Shown one piece after another: positions 1 to 10,761 of a stretch of DNA of 64,000 bases (position 1 is the first letter of the stretch; each line of letters opens with the position of its first letter). The stretch comes from Nemertoderma westbladi (Eukaryota; Xenacoelomorpha; Nemertodermatida; Nemertodermatidae). The DNA is taken from positions 1 to 64,000 of the forward strand of contig JAUCBJ010007084.1 in the NCBI GenBank assembly GCA_032718475.1, given 5' to 3'. Both the position numbers and the translations under genes were made by a program. Under the pieces are notes generated by a model. The model was not told the DNA's origin. It searched no databases and saw only the letters and a list, made by a program, of their open reading frames with translations.

Positions 1-2664
1 TATAGACCATTACAACATAGTCCCTGTAGTCGGATAGATTTAGGTGCGGTTTGGTTCCGGTAAATGTAACATAAAAATAAACTAATAAACCAGTAATTAG
101 CTGAATAATATTATGTATTCAGTTATCTGTTAGGTTGTTTGTTATTGGTTTGTATCAATGGCGTTTTAACCAACTGGTAGTTCTACTCAAATAAACAAAC
201 TATAATGGTGCCAATAGGCGTACCGGTACTGCAATGCAGTAAAGTAACTGTAAGAGAATACAACCGGTAATGTATAATAAAAACTTTCATTTTCAAGTCT
301 GCCACACAGTCCCATTACTTACAACAAAGGCTTATTATAATAATATATTACACCTGTCATTTTAGATAAGAAGGGACATCCCTAACCCACACCCCACCTC
401 ATTTTTATACAATCTTTATCATACTTTATTTAACATGGAGCTACGTAGAATTTTCTTTTTTGAATTTATAGACGTTTAACGTTTGCGATATCGCCCTCAT
501 TGCATTACGGCCATTCCTCATATTGGCCACAACGACATATTATTAGAAAGCTTGAGTTGTAAGGATTCCAAATATAAATATATTTTGAGTTTCGTTGAGA
601 AACAGCTGAGAATATAATACTGGCGTTCAAAGATTGTGATAAATTATCATTCGCTGGAAGTCATTTATTATAATTAATATAAACACAACATTCTAGAACG
701 TGTTATTATTTTTATCATTTTTATGATAAAAATCCCATTTATTTATCCTATTTATTATATATTATTATATTTATGTATGCATAGCTACACATATACATAA
801 ATAACTGGTATATTATAATGAAAGATACTTCTTGCAATCTTAGAACGCCCATATCTCATCTGTTTATCAACGAAATTTAGACATTGATACATATTTGGAA
901 TCCTCACAATGCAAGCTTTCAAATATATAAAAAATAAATCACTATTGATGGGAAAAATGGCAACGAAACGAAGGCAACAATTTCGTAAAAGACACTTTTA
1001 TAAAACTTTTGTAAAAATTTAAATGTAAAATTGAAAATTCCGGTTACATGGGGTCCTCTGCTCTGAGTTGAACTAATACAATTTTTAATAAGGAAACAGC
1101 TTATTTCTGCGAGTTAAATTATCGTGCAGTAGGGAGATGATTTTTGACTCATACGGTTTGGAATACTGTTTGGAACAACTTGACACTGTAGTATTTAGAC
1201 TGGTATGTGATACAGAATATGATACTCTGACCTTTTTGAAATTTACCCACCACCGCAAACAGAGAAATGTATCATTGGATTTGGTAGGTTTTCTCATGTT
1301 ACAATAAGTGTGGAATTATTGTACTGTTTATAGCAGAGTAAGTGTCTTTTTCAAAAATTACGAGTGTACAGAACAGTGAGTGTGGAAAAATATTAATGTA
1401 AGTTCATATAAGTATATAAGTGTCACTCATCAAAGAAAGTAGAATTTTTAATGTCGTTTTATTCCTGGTAAAATAAATTATTATAAAAATATATGTATAT
1501 AAATTAGTTCGTATTTGAATAGTTTCGTGAGTTGCCAAATCGGTTGGATCTATATATGGGAGTCTAGAACTGACACGTTATATTCGTCGAATAAGTGGCC
1601 ATTGTCGATACAGTGTTGTGTTATTCCACAACGTTTATAGCCATTATATAAGACCGCTTAAAACTGTAAATCGATACATTTTATTTACCAATTACCATTA
1701 TTTACATTCAAATTTTAAGCCCACCACCAACACTGTCAGTAAAAACTATAACACTCTCCATAAATAATGTTCGTTGTGGCGCTTTACATGTTTTCGTTTA
1801 AGTTTCCCAATGTAATTATGGTCAGTTCAGGCATTACAGTCTATTTTACATATTGCATGCATGAGTTTAACCTTCTTTCCCAACCCTCTTTAAATCGGAG
1901 CAAATTTGTTGAAATTTTTGAAACAGTTTCATATCGAGTCAACTTAAACTTTGTAAAAAAAAATTTAAGGGGGGATACACCATTTTGGTCCAAAATATGT
2001 CGAAATTTTTTTATGGTCTATTATAATGCACCATTGAATGGTGTTTCCAAATCTGATAACCGCTATTTCATAGCTCTTTTAGTTTTCAAGTTATAACAAT
2101 TTCCATTTAGGAATTCCTATTGAAATTACTATTACTATGTATAATGAAAGGTCGATTATCTCCAAATATTTTTTTTATTAAAGTGTCAACTTCAAAACCC
2201 TACTACTTCTACAATTTTTAAGTAATTAGTCTGAAACTTCCTGTGGGTGTCTAGATAGCCACCCTGCATAAAAGTATCAGACAACTTTGCGAAATTATTT
2301 GTTAATAAAATTTAATACTATTTATAACAAACCTAAAAATTTGCATAAATTTGCAGCGCCACCTAGCGGTGCAGAATTATTTTCACAAAATTTCGCCTGA
2401 TAGTTATGTTGCCCCATCTTTGATCTATCACATAAAAAAACTTTCATGTGATTAGATTGCCTGTAAAATTGTTAGGGTTTTAAGCGCAACCAAGTTTTTT
2501 TTGTTGTTAACTAGTATTAACTAATATTAAATAGCGAAAAAATTTTTTTTGACCTGTCATGTAGAATAGCATCTTAGGCACCTATATGCCAAATTTTAGC
2601 CAAAACCAAACAATTTTGAAACGCTGAGAGTGATAAATCGAAGAGTTGTCCGAAAATGCTGTAC
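1..2664. other. AT-rich intergenic DNA, no gene seen
   Basis: No reading frame here shows family features. The longest, about 109 codons on the plus strand at 1,767, has no recognisable domain and AT-driven composition. I see no RNA gene and no mobile-element ends. Confidence 0.6.
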
Positions 2665-2685
2665 CCCCCCCCCCCCCCCCCCCCC
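2665..2685. repeat. 21-bp poly-C tract
   Basis: An uninterrupted run of 21 C residues lies directly before the inverted-repeat unit at 2.7 kb. Length in such runs is unreliable in assemblies. Confidence 0.9.
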
Positions 2686-2700
2686 TTAATTGGTAGTTCG

Positions 2701-3145
2701 TCCGGTGTAACAGGCTGAGATAACTCCCCACCAAATATGACTCCCCAGTCTTCTCAGTCTAGGCTGGAGAACACCCCCAGTTTTCTTCCTAGATTTCTTA
2801 ATTAACGGAAAGGAGCAGGTTACAGTGGCAGGCTTTTCTAACCAAAACAATAAACGATAACTCATTAACATAGGTAACAGTTTAATTTTTGCAATATACG
2901 GAAATAGCACAGGTACGGATATGAATTTAACTCAATTAGGGGAGTCATCTCAGCCTAAGGGGAGTCATCTCAGCCTAAGGGGAGTCATCTCAGCCTAAGG
3001 GGAGTCATATCAGCCTAAGGGGAGTCATCTCAGCTAAGGGGAGTCATAACTGGGGGTGGGGAGTGTTCTCAGCCTAGGCTGAGACGATTGGGGAGTCATT
3101 TCAAGAGGGAGTTACAGTATCTCAGCCTTGTAAACCAGCACTATT
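2701..3145. repeat. Inverted-repeat unit with an internal 20-bp minisatellite
   Basis: The first about 90 bases (2,701-2,785) reappear as an imperfect reverse complement at 3,041-3,145. Shared blocks are AGGCTGAGATA, GGGGAGTCAT, CAGCCTAGGCTGAGA and ACTGGGGGTG. Between the arms, at 2,938-3,040, about five copies of a 20-bp unit GGGGAGTCATCTCAGCCTAA are arranged in tandem and share the arm vocabulary, so the arms may have grown from the minisatellite or the reverse. No coding capacity. A 14-bp word AATTGGTAGTTCGT occurs just outside both ends (2,689 and 3,169), but not flush with them, so it is only a possible target duplication. Most likely a non-autonomous foldback or MITE-like unit. Confidence 0.5.
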
Positions 3146-3370
3146 GACTGCTATTAGACCGAAGTTTAAATTGGTAGTTCGTTTGGTCCAATATATTTGA
3201 CCGAGTCCTACGTTCGAAATTAAATGTGTGCAATCCAATCTGATCAAGGATTGTTTTTATAGCTTTGGAGACTGTTGGTACAAATCGTATAACACAATAA
3301 GTATCGTCAGTAGGTTTGGGAGCTACTGTTGGAGCTGGCGGAGTGTTGGAGACTATTATCGACCACATCT

Positions 3371-3765
3371 CGCGGGTAGTTGTTTATATTAACAGTATAC
3401 AGTATCGCGGGTAGTTGTTTATATTAACAGTATACTGTATCGCGGGTAGTTGTTTATATTAACAGTATACAGTATCGCGGGTAGTTGTTTATATTAACAG
3501 TATACAGTATCGCGGGTAGTTGTTTATATTAACAGTATACAGTATCGCGGGTAGTTGTTTATATTAACAGTATACAGTATCATGAGTAGTTGTTTATATT
3601 AACAGTATACAGTATCACAGGTAGTTGTTTATATTAACAGTATACAGTATCGCGGGTAGTTGTTTATATTAACAGTATAATGTATCGCGGGTAGTTGTTT
3701 ATATTAACAGTATACATGTATCGCGGGTAGTTGTTTATATTACCAGTATACAGTATCGCGGGTGG
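3371..3765. repeat. 35-bp tandem array, about 11 copies
   Basis: The unit contains CGCGGGTAGTTGTTTATATT followed by AACAGTATACAGTAT, repeated head to tail with few changes (for example CATGAG or CACAGG in place of CGCGGG). The same unit resumes in the same orientation at 5,083-5,152, so the material between was inserted into, or expanded within, this array. Confidence 0.9.
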
Positions 3766-3770
3766 ATCTA

Positions 3771-5082
3771 GGACACTTCCCCCCCGGACACTTCCCCCCC
3801 CCCGCCCAAGTAGGACACTTCCCCCCCGGACACTTCCCCCCCCCCCGGACACTTGCCCCCCGGACACTTCCCCCCCAGTTAAAGTGTTAAAATTAATCTG
3901 GGTGCATCAAAGCAATAAACAAAAGTTAAAGATGGTTACAGGACAAGTTGTATCTAGACAAGTTTTTTCAAAATTATAAAATAAACATTTTTATAGTCAA
4001 ATTTTGTTTGTTTTTCTTTTAATTCCTTTAATTCTTTTAATTTCTTTTAATTGGGGGCTACCGCCCCCAAACCCCCGCTTCTTTTGTTGGGGGCTACCGC
4101 CCCCAAACCCCCGCTTCTTTTCTTGGGGGCTGCCGCCCCCAAACCCCCGCTTCTTTTCTTGGGGGCTGCCGCCCCCAAATCCCCGCTTCTTTTCTTGGGG
4201 GCTGCCGCCCCCAAACCCCCGCTTCTTTTCTTGGAGGTTATCGCCCCCAGACCCCGGCATTTCCCTGAGTGCCCGTGGTGAAAGACTTAAGACCATTTTG
4301 AAATAATTAATTCATGTTTGTATCATCAGATAATAAATTGACTAAGCCTAAAGTAGGAGCTGTATTGAATGTTAACCAATTTAATATATAAATTACTACA
4401 ATATTATATAATTCAACAAAATCCTATTAAAAATATTGCAAGTAACCAGGAAATTTGATATGTTGTGTGTATAATATCTATATAGTATGTATAGTAGTAA
4501 TATGTATATCAATATGTAATGCTGAACACAGAATACAGGTCGACGCATGTCGATTTTACCCTGGAGAGGTATAATTTTGATTGCAACAATAATATTCATC
4601 CCCATCTGCTACAATTTGAAGAAGACTATTACATAAAAATACCTATAATTAAAACAATTAATTATTATAATTCTATAGTTAATAAAAACAGTATATCATT
4701 CGGGGGATGGAATTTATAGGTCATCTACTATAATTAATTGTTTAAAGATTAGCAAACAATACGATGTAATTGCATTGATAAAACCCATAAATAAAACTTG
4801 GATATAAAATGTAAAATCGGGATGCAAAAGATCACTTTCTGAGCTACCAAAGGAAAATTGGATACAACTTATCTGGATACAAGCGGTCCGTTTACCTTAC
4901 AAAATGAAAAATACGAATGTGCGAAGTTAAGAACAGTCCAGGGGGGGAAGTGTCCGCGGGGGGGAAGTGTCTGGGGTGGAAATGTCCGGGGGGGAAGTGT
5001 CCGGGGGGAAGTGTCCTACTTGAGCGGGGGGGAACTGTCCGGGGGGGAAGTGTCCGGGGGGGAAGTGTCCGAACACTATCGC
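3771..5082. mobile_element. Foldback-like unit with minisatellite terminal inverted repeats
   Basis: The left end (3,771-3,880) is built from repeated GGACACTTCCCCCC. The right end (about 4,938-5,078) is built from the exact reverse complement, GGGGGGAAGTGTCC. The unit splits the 35-bp array, which continues in the same orientation on both sides, as expected of an insertion. Inverted repeats made of tandem subunits are the hallmark of foldback elements. No transposase frame is visible inside, so it would be non-autonomous. Element ends and target duplication cannot be fixed because the target is itself a tandem repeat. Confidence 0.5.
4050..4255. repeat. 36-bp tandem repeat of GC hairpins
   Basis: Five to six copies of a 36-bp unit. 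Each holds the inverted repeat GGGGGCTGCCGCCCCC followed by AAACCCCCGCTTCTTTT. Because 36 is divisible by three, several frames stay open across it on both strands and give Gly- or Pro-rich repeat peptides. I read those frames as artefacts. Confidence 0.85.
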
Positions 5083-5152
5083 GGGTAGTTGTTTATATTA
5101 ACAGTATATACAGTATCGCGGGTTGTTGTTTATATTAACAGTATACAGTATC
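5083..5152. repeat. 35-bp array, distal part
   Basis: Two further copies of the 35-bp unit of 3.4-3.8 kb, same orientation, on the far side of the foldback-like unit. Confidence 0.85.
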
Positions 5153-5227
5153 AGTGAGATATTGTATTTCAGCTTCATACTTCGGCTCAGAAATATTGCA
5201 AAAAACATATTTTTATAATTTTAACCA

Positions 5228-5452
5228 TCCTATTGTCCGGCCTATTGTCCCGCCTATTGTCCCGCCTATTGTCCCGCCTATTGTCCGCCTATTGTCCCGC
5301 CTATTGTCCCGCCTATTGTTCCTGCCTATTGTCCCGCCTATTGTCCCGCCTATTGTCCCGCCTATTAATTGTCCCGCCTATTGTCCCGCCTATTGTCCCG
5401 CCTATTGTCCCAGCCTATTGTCCCGGCCTATTGTCCCGCCTATTGTCCGTTT
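5228..5452. repeat. 12-bp minisatellite, about 18 copies
   Basis: Tandem CCTATTGTCCCG with occasional one-base losses and one insertion near 5,365. It keeps frames open that would read as repeats of PPIV or LLSR. These are not taken as genes. Confidence 0.9.
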
Positions 5453-5858
5453 ATCCTTGCTATAATGCGTAATTTTGGATTAACTATAAGAAAGTTTGAG
5501 ATGTCAGTTATATTCGATGAATAATTCAGGGTTGGAGCAAGTTAAATATTATTAATCAAATGTCAAATATAAGTACATATATATTTCGGTAGCTCAGCGC
5601 TATCATTATCAATAAAGTACAAATTCTAATATAAATTGCAGAATTGACTAACGTAACGTACGACTTGTTATCTGTTGAAAATTTCACTAAAAACAGAATA
5701 AATGTTGTAACCAAAAAACAGAAGACATAGGCAGGGAAACGTATAGGGACCGTAGGTGCATACTGGAGAGCCTAACGAAATATATTTATAATTATATTTG
5801 TAATTTGATTAATAATATTTAACTTGCTCCAACCCAGAATTTTTCATCGTAATATTGG
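5453..5858. other. Spacer upstream of the Roc-COR gene
   Basis: AT-rich and without a clear gene. If the Roc-COR gene has upstream exons, its intron or promoter would be here. A phrase resembling GTTGGAGCAAGTTAAATATT near 5,530 recurs as its reverse complement near 5,812, so the spacer contains a small inverted repeat. Confidence 0.4.
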
Positions 5859-8800
5859 ATGTCAACTCAGTGGAAAGACAGCTTAACGATAATTATACTT
5901 TATACAGGAGATGAGGACGGCACAATTAGAATAATTGATACGTTCAGTAAAGATCAAACTGAAACAAAGAAAAGTATCGAACAGGTGGAAAGTATATTGA
6001 AGAAAACTGAAGAATTAAAGGAAATTGTTGAGTATATCGGATGGGTTGGTCCCATAAATAAACCACTCCAGGGTAAGATAACTGATATAATTATATCTAC
6101 TGTTGATGTTCTTTCAGATAAAGAGAAAGAACTTTACTTTAGACTGGATGCAGATATTTCTGAGTTAACAACCCAGAATCTGGTTAGTATTTGGGGTTTA
6201 AATGAAGTTTCAACAATAGAAATTGTTAATAAATTCAGAGACATGGGACTTATGATTATGAATATAAGTGGATCAAATACACTGAAACTTCCAAAATGTT
6301 TAATTAATTATATAAAAGAACAAAAACGGCTGCCAATAGAGATACTGGCGAGAGGCCCAGAAGCATTGGCTGCTTATAAAGCAGCTCTTTCTAAAGGGAC
6401 TACATGGATACTGAAAACCCGGTTAATGTTAGTGGGACAAGAGAGGGCTGGTAAAACTAGTTTGAAGAAGTCCCTTATTGGTCAACCGTTTGATATAAAT
6501 GAACCAATAACTGATGGTATTGACTCATCTGCTAACTGTATTATAAATACCGGACAAAACACAGATTGGACCAACATGAAAGAAGAGCCTGAGACAGCTG
6601 TTGATGTCGTCATTACTAAGGAAATTGCAAAAACTGTTCTACAAAGAAAACAAATTACAGGTGATGAGTCTGATATTTCTGGAACTTCAGCAATGGGTAT
6701 TGGTATTGCGACACCCTCAGTTGCAACATCTTCGTCTTCTACTGATGATCAACATAAGATTGCTACTTCAACTTCAAGTTATGGTGCTGAGAAAGTTCAA
6801 AAGGATAGTTTGTGGAGGCGGGTAGTTTCAGTATTACCTGGTTTAAAGTCAAAATATAATAGAAGTAAAATAACTAAAAAATCTAGTACAACTTTATTAA
6901 CTGCTGAGAATGAAAGTAAACCTATTGAAGAAAATCTTTCTAGGCAACCAATAAGGGAAGCTATGGAAAATGATATTCCTGACAACATCACAAAGGGAGT
7001 AGAGGATATATTGTTATCTGGTAAACCTCAAGATATTTTGGCTAAATTTAATGAGGAAGACAGTCGCTTTTCTCTACAGATAGTCGATTTTGGTGGCCAA
7101 TGTATTTATTACACAACCCATCAGATATTTTTGAGTAGACGAGCTATTTATATAATTGTATTTAATCTCTTGGAAAATCTTGAAAAAACTCCAGATATTA
7201 TTTTCAGATCTGATGAAAACAATATTAATGAGTTTGTTTTCGGTGAGATTAAGAATATTGAGTTTATTGAATTTTGGTTAAAAAATATTTATTCATTTGG
7301 TACAAAACTAGAAATAAATTCTTGTCCACCTGTTTTTGTAGTTGGAACTCATAAAGGCAGCTTACATGCTGATCCTGATACTCAATCTGTAATAACAAGT
7401 AAAATATTTGAAAAGATTAAGACCCATTTGGGTAAATCTTCATATACAGATAATCTAATTAAAGATTACATTTCTATAGAGAATAATATAGCGATTATAA
7501 ATAGTGGAGAGAAAGGACTTGAAAATTTACAGGCAAATATTGTCAACGAAATGGCAAATTTTAAGGAGGAAATACCTTTACAATATCTAAAATTTGACCA
7601 ACTTGTGTCTCAATTAATAACGGATGGTAAAGTTTATATTGACATTGACTTGCTAGAGATTAAATTAAAGGATATTGATGTAGAAATGGATAACATTGGT
7701 TTTAAAACAATGTTAGAATTTTACCACGATATGGGTACAATAATTTACTTTGATGATGAATCTCTAAGGGATACTGTTATACTGAGCCCAGAATGGTTGA
7801 GTGGAATGTTTACCAAAATAATAACTGTTAAAGACAAAATAAAGAAACAACATTTTACTTTCTGGAAGGACCTGGACGACAATGGTATATTACATGAAGA
7901 ACTCCTTGATTATCTGTGGGAAGGCGTTCTTGATAAAAAACAATTTATGTTGAATATTCTAGAACGTTTTGATTTACTATGTGAACGAGTTTTACCAAAA
8001 ACCGAAAGAACATTGCAAGATGATGTAAAGTTGGCTTATTATGTACCTTGCCGCCTTAAATCTGTTAGATATACTCCATTCACACCAAGACAATGTAAAG
8101 TTGAATTTTATATTACATTCAAGAGTTTCTTACCGCAAGGATTGTACTACCGTTTAATTAAGAGAACTATAGATTTGTCATACATTGTAGGTAATAGAGT
8201 AATTCAACCTAAACTTTACCACAGAGTTGCTCAAATATTTTTAGATTTTAATCATCAGGTAATTTTGGAAAGATCTTCTATTTCATTAAATTGGATTAAA
8301 GTTCAGGTAGTTAGATCTGAGATGTTTAGTTCGGGCGATGAACAAACTGAAAGTAAACTTGCACCAGATCCGGATATTGTTAATAAAGTAAATCATTTTA
8401 TTAATACAGCATTGAAGGAAATTATTACCCAAATGAGATTTAAAAATATTTCATTTGATTTCGAAATAAAATGTGAATGTAATGCTAAATGCGATCAACA
8501 CAGATTACTTGACTGCAATGAAGAAGGGTGTTTTCACTTTGTTAAACTGGCTGATATTTTATCAAATGATTTTCTTGAATGTCAATTTAATAACTCTGTT
8601 AGAAGTCGATTTATTAGTGGAAAATTCCCTGTTGTTGGGAGATTTAGCTCACATTGGTTAAACATTACAACTAACCAAGATGACCTTATTGATAGACTGG
8701 AAATCTCAGAGTTACTTGTATACTTAGACAGTAAGGGGGCTATATCAAAGGAAGTTTTAGCTGTGATTGAATCTAAGTCGAATTTGTTGAGTAAGAATAA

Positions 8801-9332
8801 GATTTTGTTGGAGTCAATAAAATGGGGATCAGAAAATAATTACAAAATGTTTATTGAAGCATTATATGTAACCAATCAACCGCTTTTGGTTGAAATTTTG
8901 CATGAAAAAATCAAAATGGAAGACCAAATGTTCCCTGATATTCTAACAAAGTATAAATATATGTTAATGAAAAATTTAGAACAAACTAAATTTGTGGCAC
9001 AACTTCTTATTAACAGAAAAGTTATAAGTAAATCTATCATAGAAATAATCGAATGTAAAGAATCAATAGATAGTAAGAATGTTGTACTTATAAACTCCAT
9101 AATGAAAAGATCTTACAAGGATTTTCTATCTTTTTGTAAATGTCTTCGTGTCACCAACCAACATCATTTAGCTGATCCTCTAGAGGAAGCAACCAAAGGT
9201 TATGATGCTGATATTGTAGACATTACCGATCAACCTGATGAAGTTGCTGATATAGATAATAGTAATCAAGGTAGAGAGGCCGCTGGGGTTATAGACGTTA
9301 CCAATCAACCGATGGAGAGGCTGCTGTTATAG
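5859..9332 (+). CDS. Roc-COR GTPase with two C-terminal CARD-like domains
   Basis: 1,157 codons in one frame. Residues 15-26 resemble the end of a WD40 repeat. About 60-155 look like a winged-helix segment of the type found in STAND ATPases. The Roc GTPase follows: P-loop GQERAGKTS at 193-201, DFGGQ at 410-414, and GTHKG around 496-500 at the guanine-specificity position. About 200 Ser/Thr-rich residues separate P-loop and DFGGQ, far more than the usual roughly 50, suggesting an inserted loop. COR spans about 570-825. Two helical repeats at about 938-1,020 and 1,030-1,107, ending in NQPLLVEIL and NQHHLADPL, fit CARD. Known families of this kind act as scaffolds in death or immune signalling; that role is inferred here. 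The first codons may be intronic: TTTATACAG at 5,899-5,907 could be a splice acceptor keeping this frame. The last about 30 codons lie at the edge of a 74-bp repeat array that sets the stop. Confidence 0.8.
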   Translation: MSTQWKDSLTIIILYTGDEDGTIRIIDTFSKDQTETKKSIEQVESILKKTEELKEIVEYIGWVGPINKPLQGKITDIIISTVDVLSDKEKELYFRLDADISELTTQNLVSIWGLNEVSTIEIVNKFRDMGLMIMNISGSNTLKLPKCLINYIKEQKRLPIEILARGPEALAAYKAALSKGTTWILKTRLMLVGQERAGKTSLKKSLIGQPFDINEPITDGIDSSANCIINTGQNTDWTNMKEEPETAVDVVITKEIAKTVLQRKQITGDESDISGTSAMGIGIATPSVATSSSSTDDQHKIATSTSSYGAEKVQKDSLWRRVVSVLPGLKSKYNRSKITKKSSTTLLTAENESKPIEENLSRQPIREAMENDIPDNITKGVEDILLSGKPQDILAKFNEEDSRFSLQIVDFGGQCIYYTTHQIFLSRRAIYIIVFNLLENLEKTPDIIFRSDENNINEFVFGEIKNIEFIEFWLKNIYSFGTKLEINSCPPVFVVGTHKGSLHADPDTQSVITSKIFEKIKTHLGKSSYTDNLIKDYISIENNIAIINSGEKGLENLQANIVNEMANFKEEIPLQYLKFDQLVSQLITDGKVYIDIDLLEIKLKDIDVEMDNIGFKTMLEFYHDMGTIIYFDDESLRDTVILSPEWLSGMFTKIITVKDKIKKQHFTFWKDLDDNGILHEELLDYLWEGVLDKKQFMLNILERFDLLCERVLPKTERTLQDDVKLAYYVPCRLKSVRYTPFTPRQCKVEFYITFKSFLPQGLYYRLIKRTIDLSYIVGNRVIQPKLYHRVAQIFLDFNHQVILERSSISLNWIKVQVVRSEMFSSGDEQTESKLAPDPDIVNKVNHFINTALKEIITQMRFKNISFDFEIKCECNAKCDQHRLLDCNEEGCFHFVKLADILSNDFLECQFNNSVRSRFISGKFPVVGRFSSHWLNITTNQDDLIDRLEISELLVYLDSKGAISKEVLAVIESKSNLLSKNKILLESIKWGSENNYKMFIEALYVTNQPLLVEILHEKIKMEDQMFPDILTKYKYMLMKNLEQTKFVAQLLINRKVISKSIIEIIECKESIDSKNVVLINSIMKRSYKDFLSFCKCLRVTNQHHLADPLEEATKGYDADIVDITDQPDEVADIDNSNQGREAAGVIDVTNQPMERLLL

Positions 9333-9975
9333 ACATTGCCAATCAATGCAATGTAGCTGTTGTTATAGATGTTACAGATCAACCGGTGGAGAGGCTGCTG
9401 TTATAGACATTGCCAATCAATGTAATGTAGCTGTTGTTATAGATGTTACCAATCAACCGGTGGAGAGGCTGCTGTTATAGACATTGTCAATCAATGTAAT
9501 GTAGCTGTTGTTATAGATGTTACCAATCAACCGATGGAGAGGCTGCTGTTATAGACATTGCCAATCAATGCAATGTAGCTGTTGTTATAGATGTTACAGA
9601 TCAACCGGTGGAGAGGCTGCTGTTATAGACATTGCCAATCAATGTAATGTAGCTGTTGTTATAGATGTTACCAATCAACCGGTGGAGAGGCTGCTGTTAT
9701 AGACATTGCCAATCAATGTAATGCAGCTGTTGTTATAGATGTTACAGATCAACCGGTGGAGAGGCTGCTGTTATAGACATTGCCAATCAATGCAATGTAG
9801 CTGTTGTTATAGATGTTACAGATCAACCGGTGGAGAGGCTGCTGTTATAGACATTGTCAATCAATGTAATGTAGCTGTTGTTATAGATGTTACCAATCAA
9901 CCGGTGGAGAGGCTGCTGTTATAGACATTGCCAATCAATGTAATGCAGCTGTTGTTATTGATGTTACCAATCAAT
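9283..9975 (+). repeat. 74-bp tandem array at the 3' end of the Roc-COR gene
   Basis: About nine copies of a 74-bp unit containing GAGAGGCTGCTGTTATAGAC and GTTACCAATCAACC. The unit grew from coding sequence: the last codons of the gene already read as VIDVTNQP-like repeats. Because 74 is not a multiple of three, each copy shifts frame, and the gene ends at TAG in the first full copy. Frames of 61 codons inside the array (9,517 and 9,739) are products of the repeat. Two variant types (ACAGATCAACC and ACCAATCAACC) alternate, suggesting expansion by blocks. Confidence 0.85.
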
Positions 9976-10032
9976 GTGTCTGGAATTGGATTGTAGACAA
10001 TTCTAATCATAATTTTTTAAAAACATCTAATT

Positions 10033-10038
10033 AATAAA
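10033..10038 (+). promoter_or_regulatory. Possible polyadenylation signal
   Basis: AATAAA about 60 bases past the 74-bp array and the first plausible signal after the Roc-COR stop. In AT-rich DNA this match alone is weak. Confidence 0.35.
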
Positions 10039-10039
10039 A

Positions 10040-10761
10040 TTGAATTTTGTATAAGAACTCTAATTAATTGAAGACGATACAGACTGCTATTAAAGTGGTT
10101 ATATTATTAAAATTATTCAATATAAAGTCAGGTGTCATTAAAACCTTAATTGCAGATTCAATAATAGCTAGTAATTTAAATAAAAGATAAACTATAAGTT
10201 TTATATAGTGGTCAGCAGACTGGAAAGGGTTACCTATCAGTTGAAGGCTTTCACTTAGCTCAAGCTAACAAATTACACAGATTGACGGTAAGAATTCATA
10301 CTTTGTGTCACTTCCTGGCCTTTTTTCTGGAGAATATCACAAAAACTTGGTCAGCTGAGACCATCTGTCGATCAATGATTACATGCAAAATAAATATAAT
10401 ATTTAATTTATTGTTACCAGTTTTTATGTTCAACCTACTGGTTTAGTTAGTACTTCAGTTGCTTGAATTAATAATAGCACAGTTCTGTTGTTGACTTAAA
10501 TTGCATTAATAATTTTTATAATAATATATGCATTCATTTTTTGTGGTTGAAAAATTTGAAACAACTGAGCGATAAATATTAGTAGTGTTAGATGATAGAC
10601 GCGATAAAATTTTACAATTTATGATCTTATTTGTAGAGAAGTCGTGACGAAGTACAACAACATGGTAGAAACTATTCTATTCGGAAACTGCCAGAAACGA
10701 AAATCTATGCGAAATCCGTCGGACTGGAAACTCTTTCAGAAAAGTGTTGGGCTAAAATTCT
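10040..10761. other. AT-rich spacer, nothing recognised
   Basis: No gene, RNA or mobile-element feature seen between the Roc-COR 3' region and the 29-bp array. Confidence 0.5.

Noticed and set aside
1767-2096. 109-codon gene
   Set aside because: AT-driven composition, no domain, no supporting context.
3997-4306. Gly- or Pro-rich small proteins on both strands
   Set aside because: They are open only because the 36-bp repeat is a multiple of three and lacks stops; three overlapping frames are all open.
5154-5472. Pro/Ile/Val and Leu/Ser repeat proteins
   Set aside because: Products of the 12-bp minisatellite read in two frames.
9517-9924. Two 61-codon genes
   Set aside because: Identical frames created by the 74-bp array.
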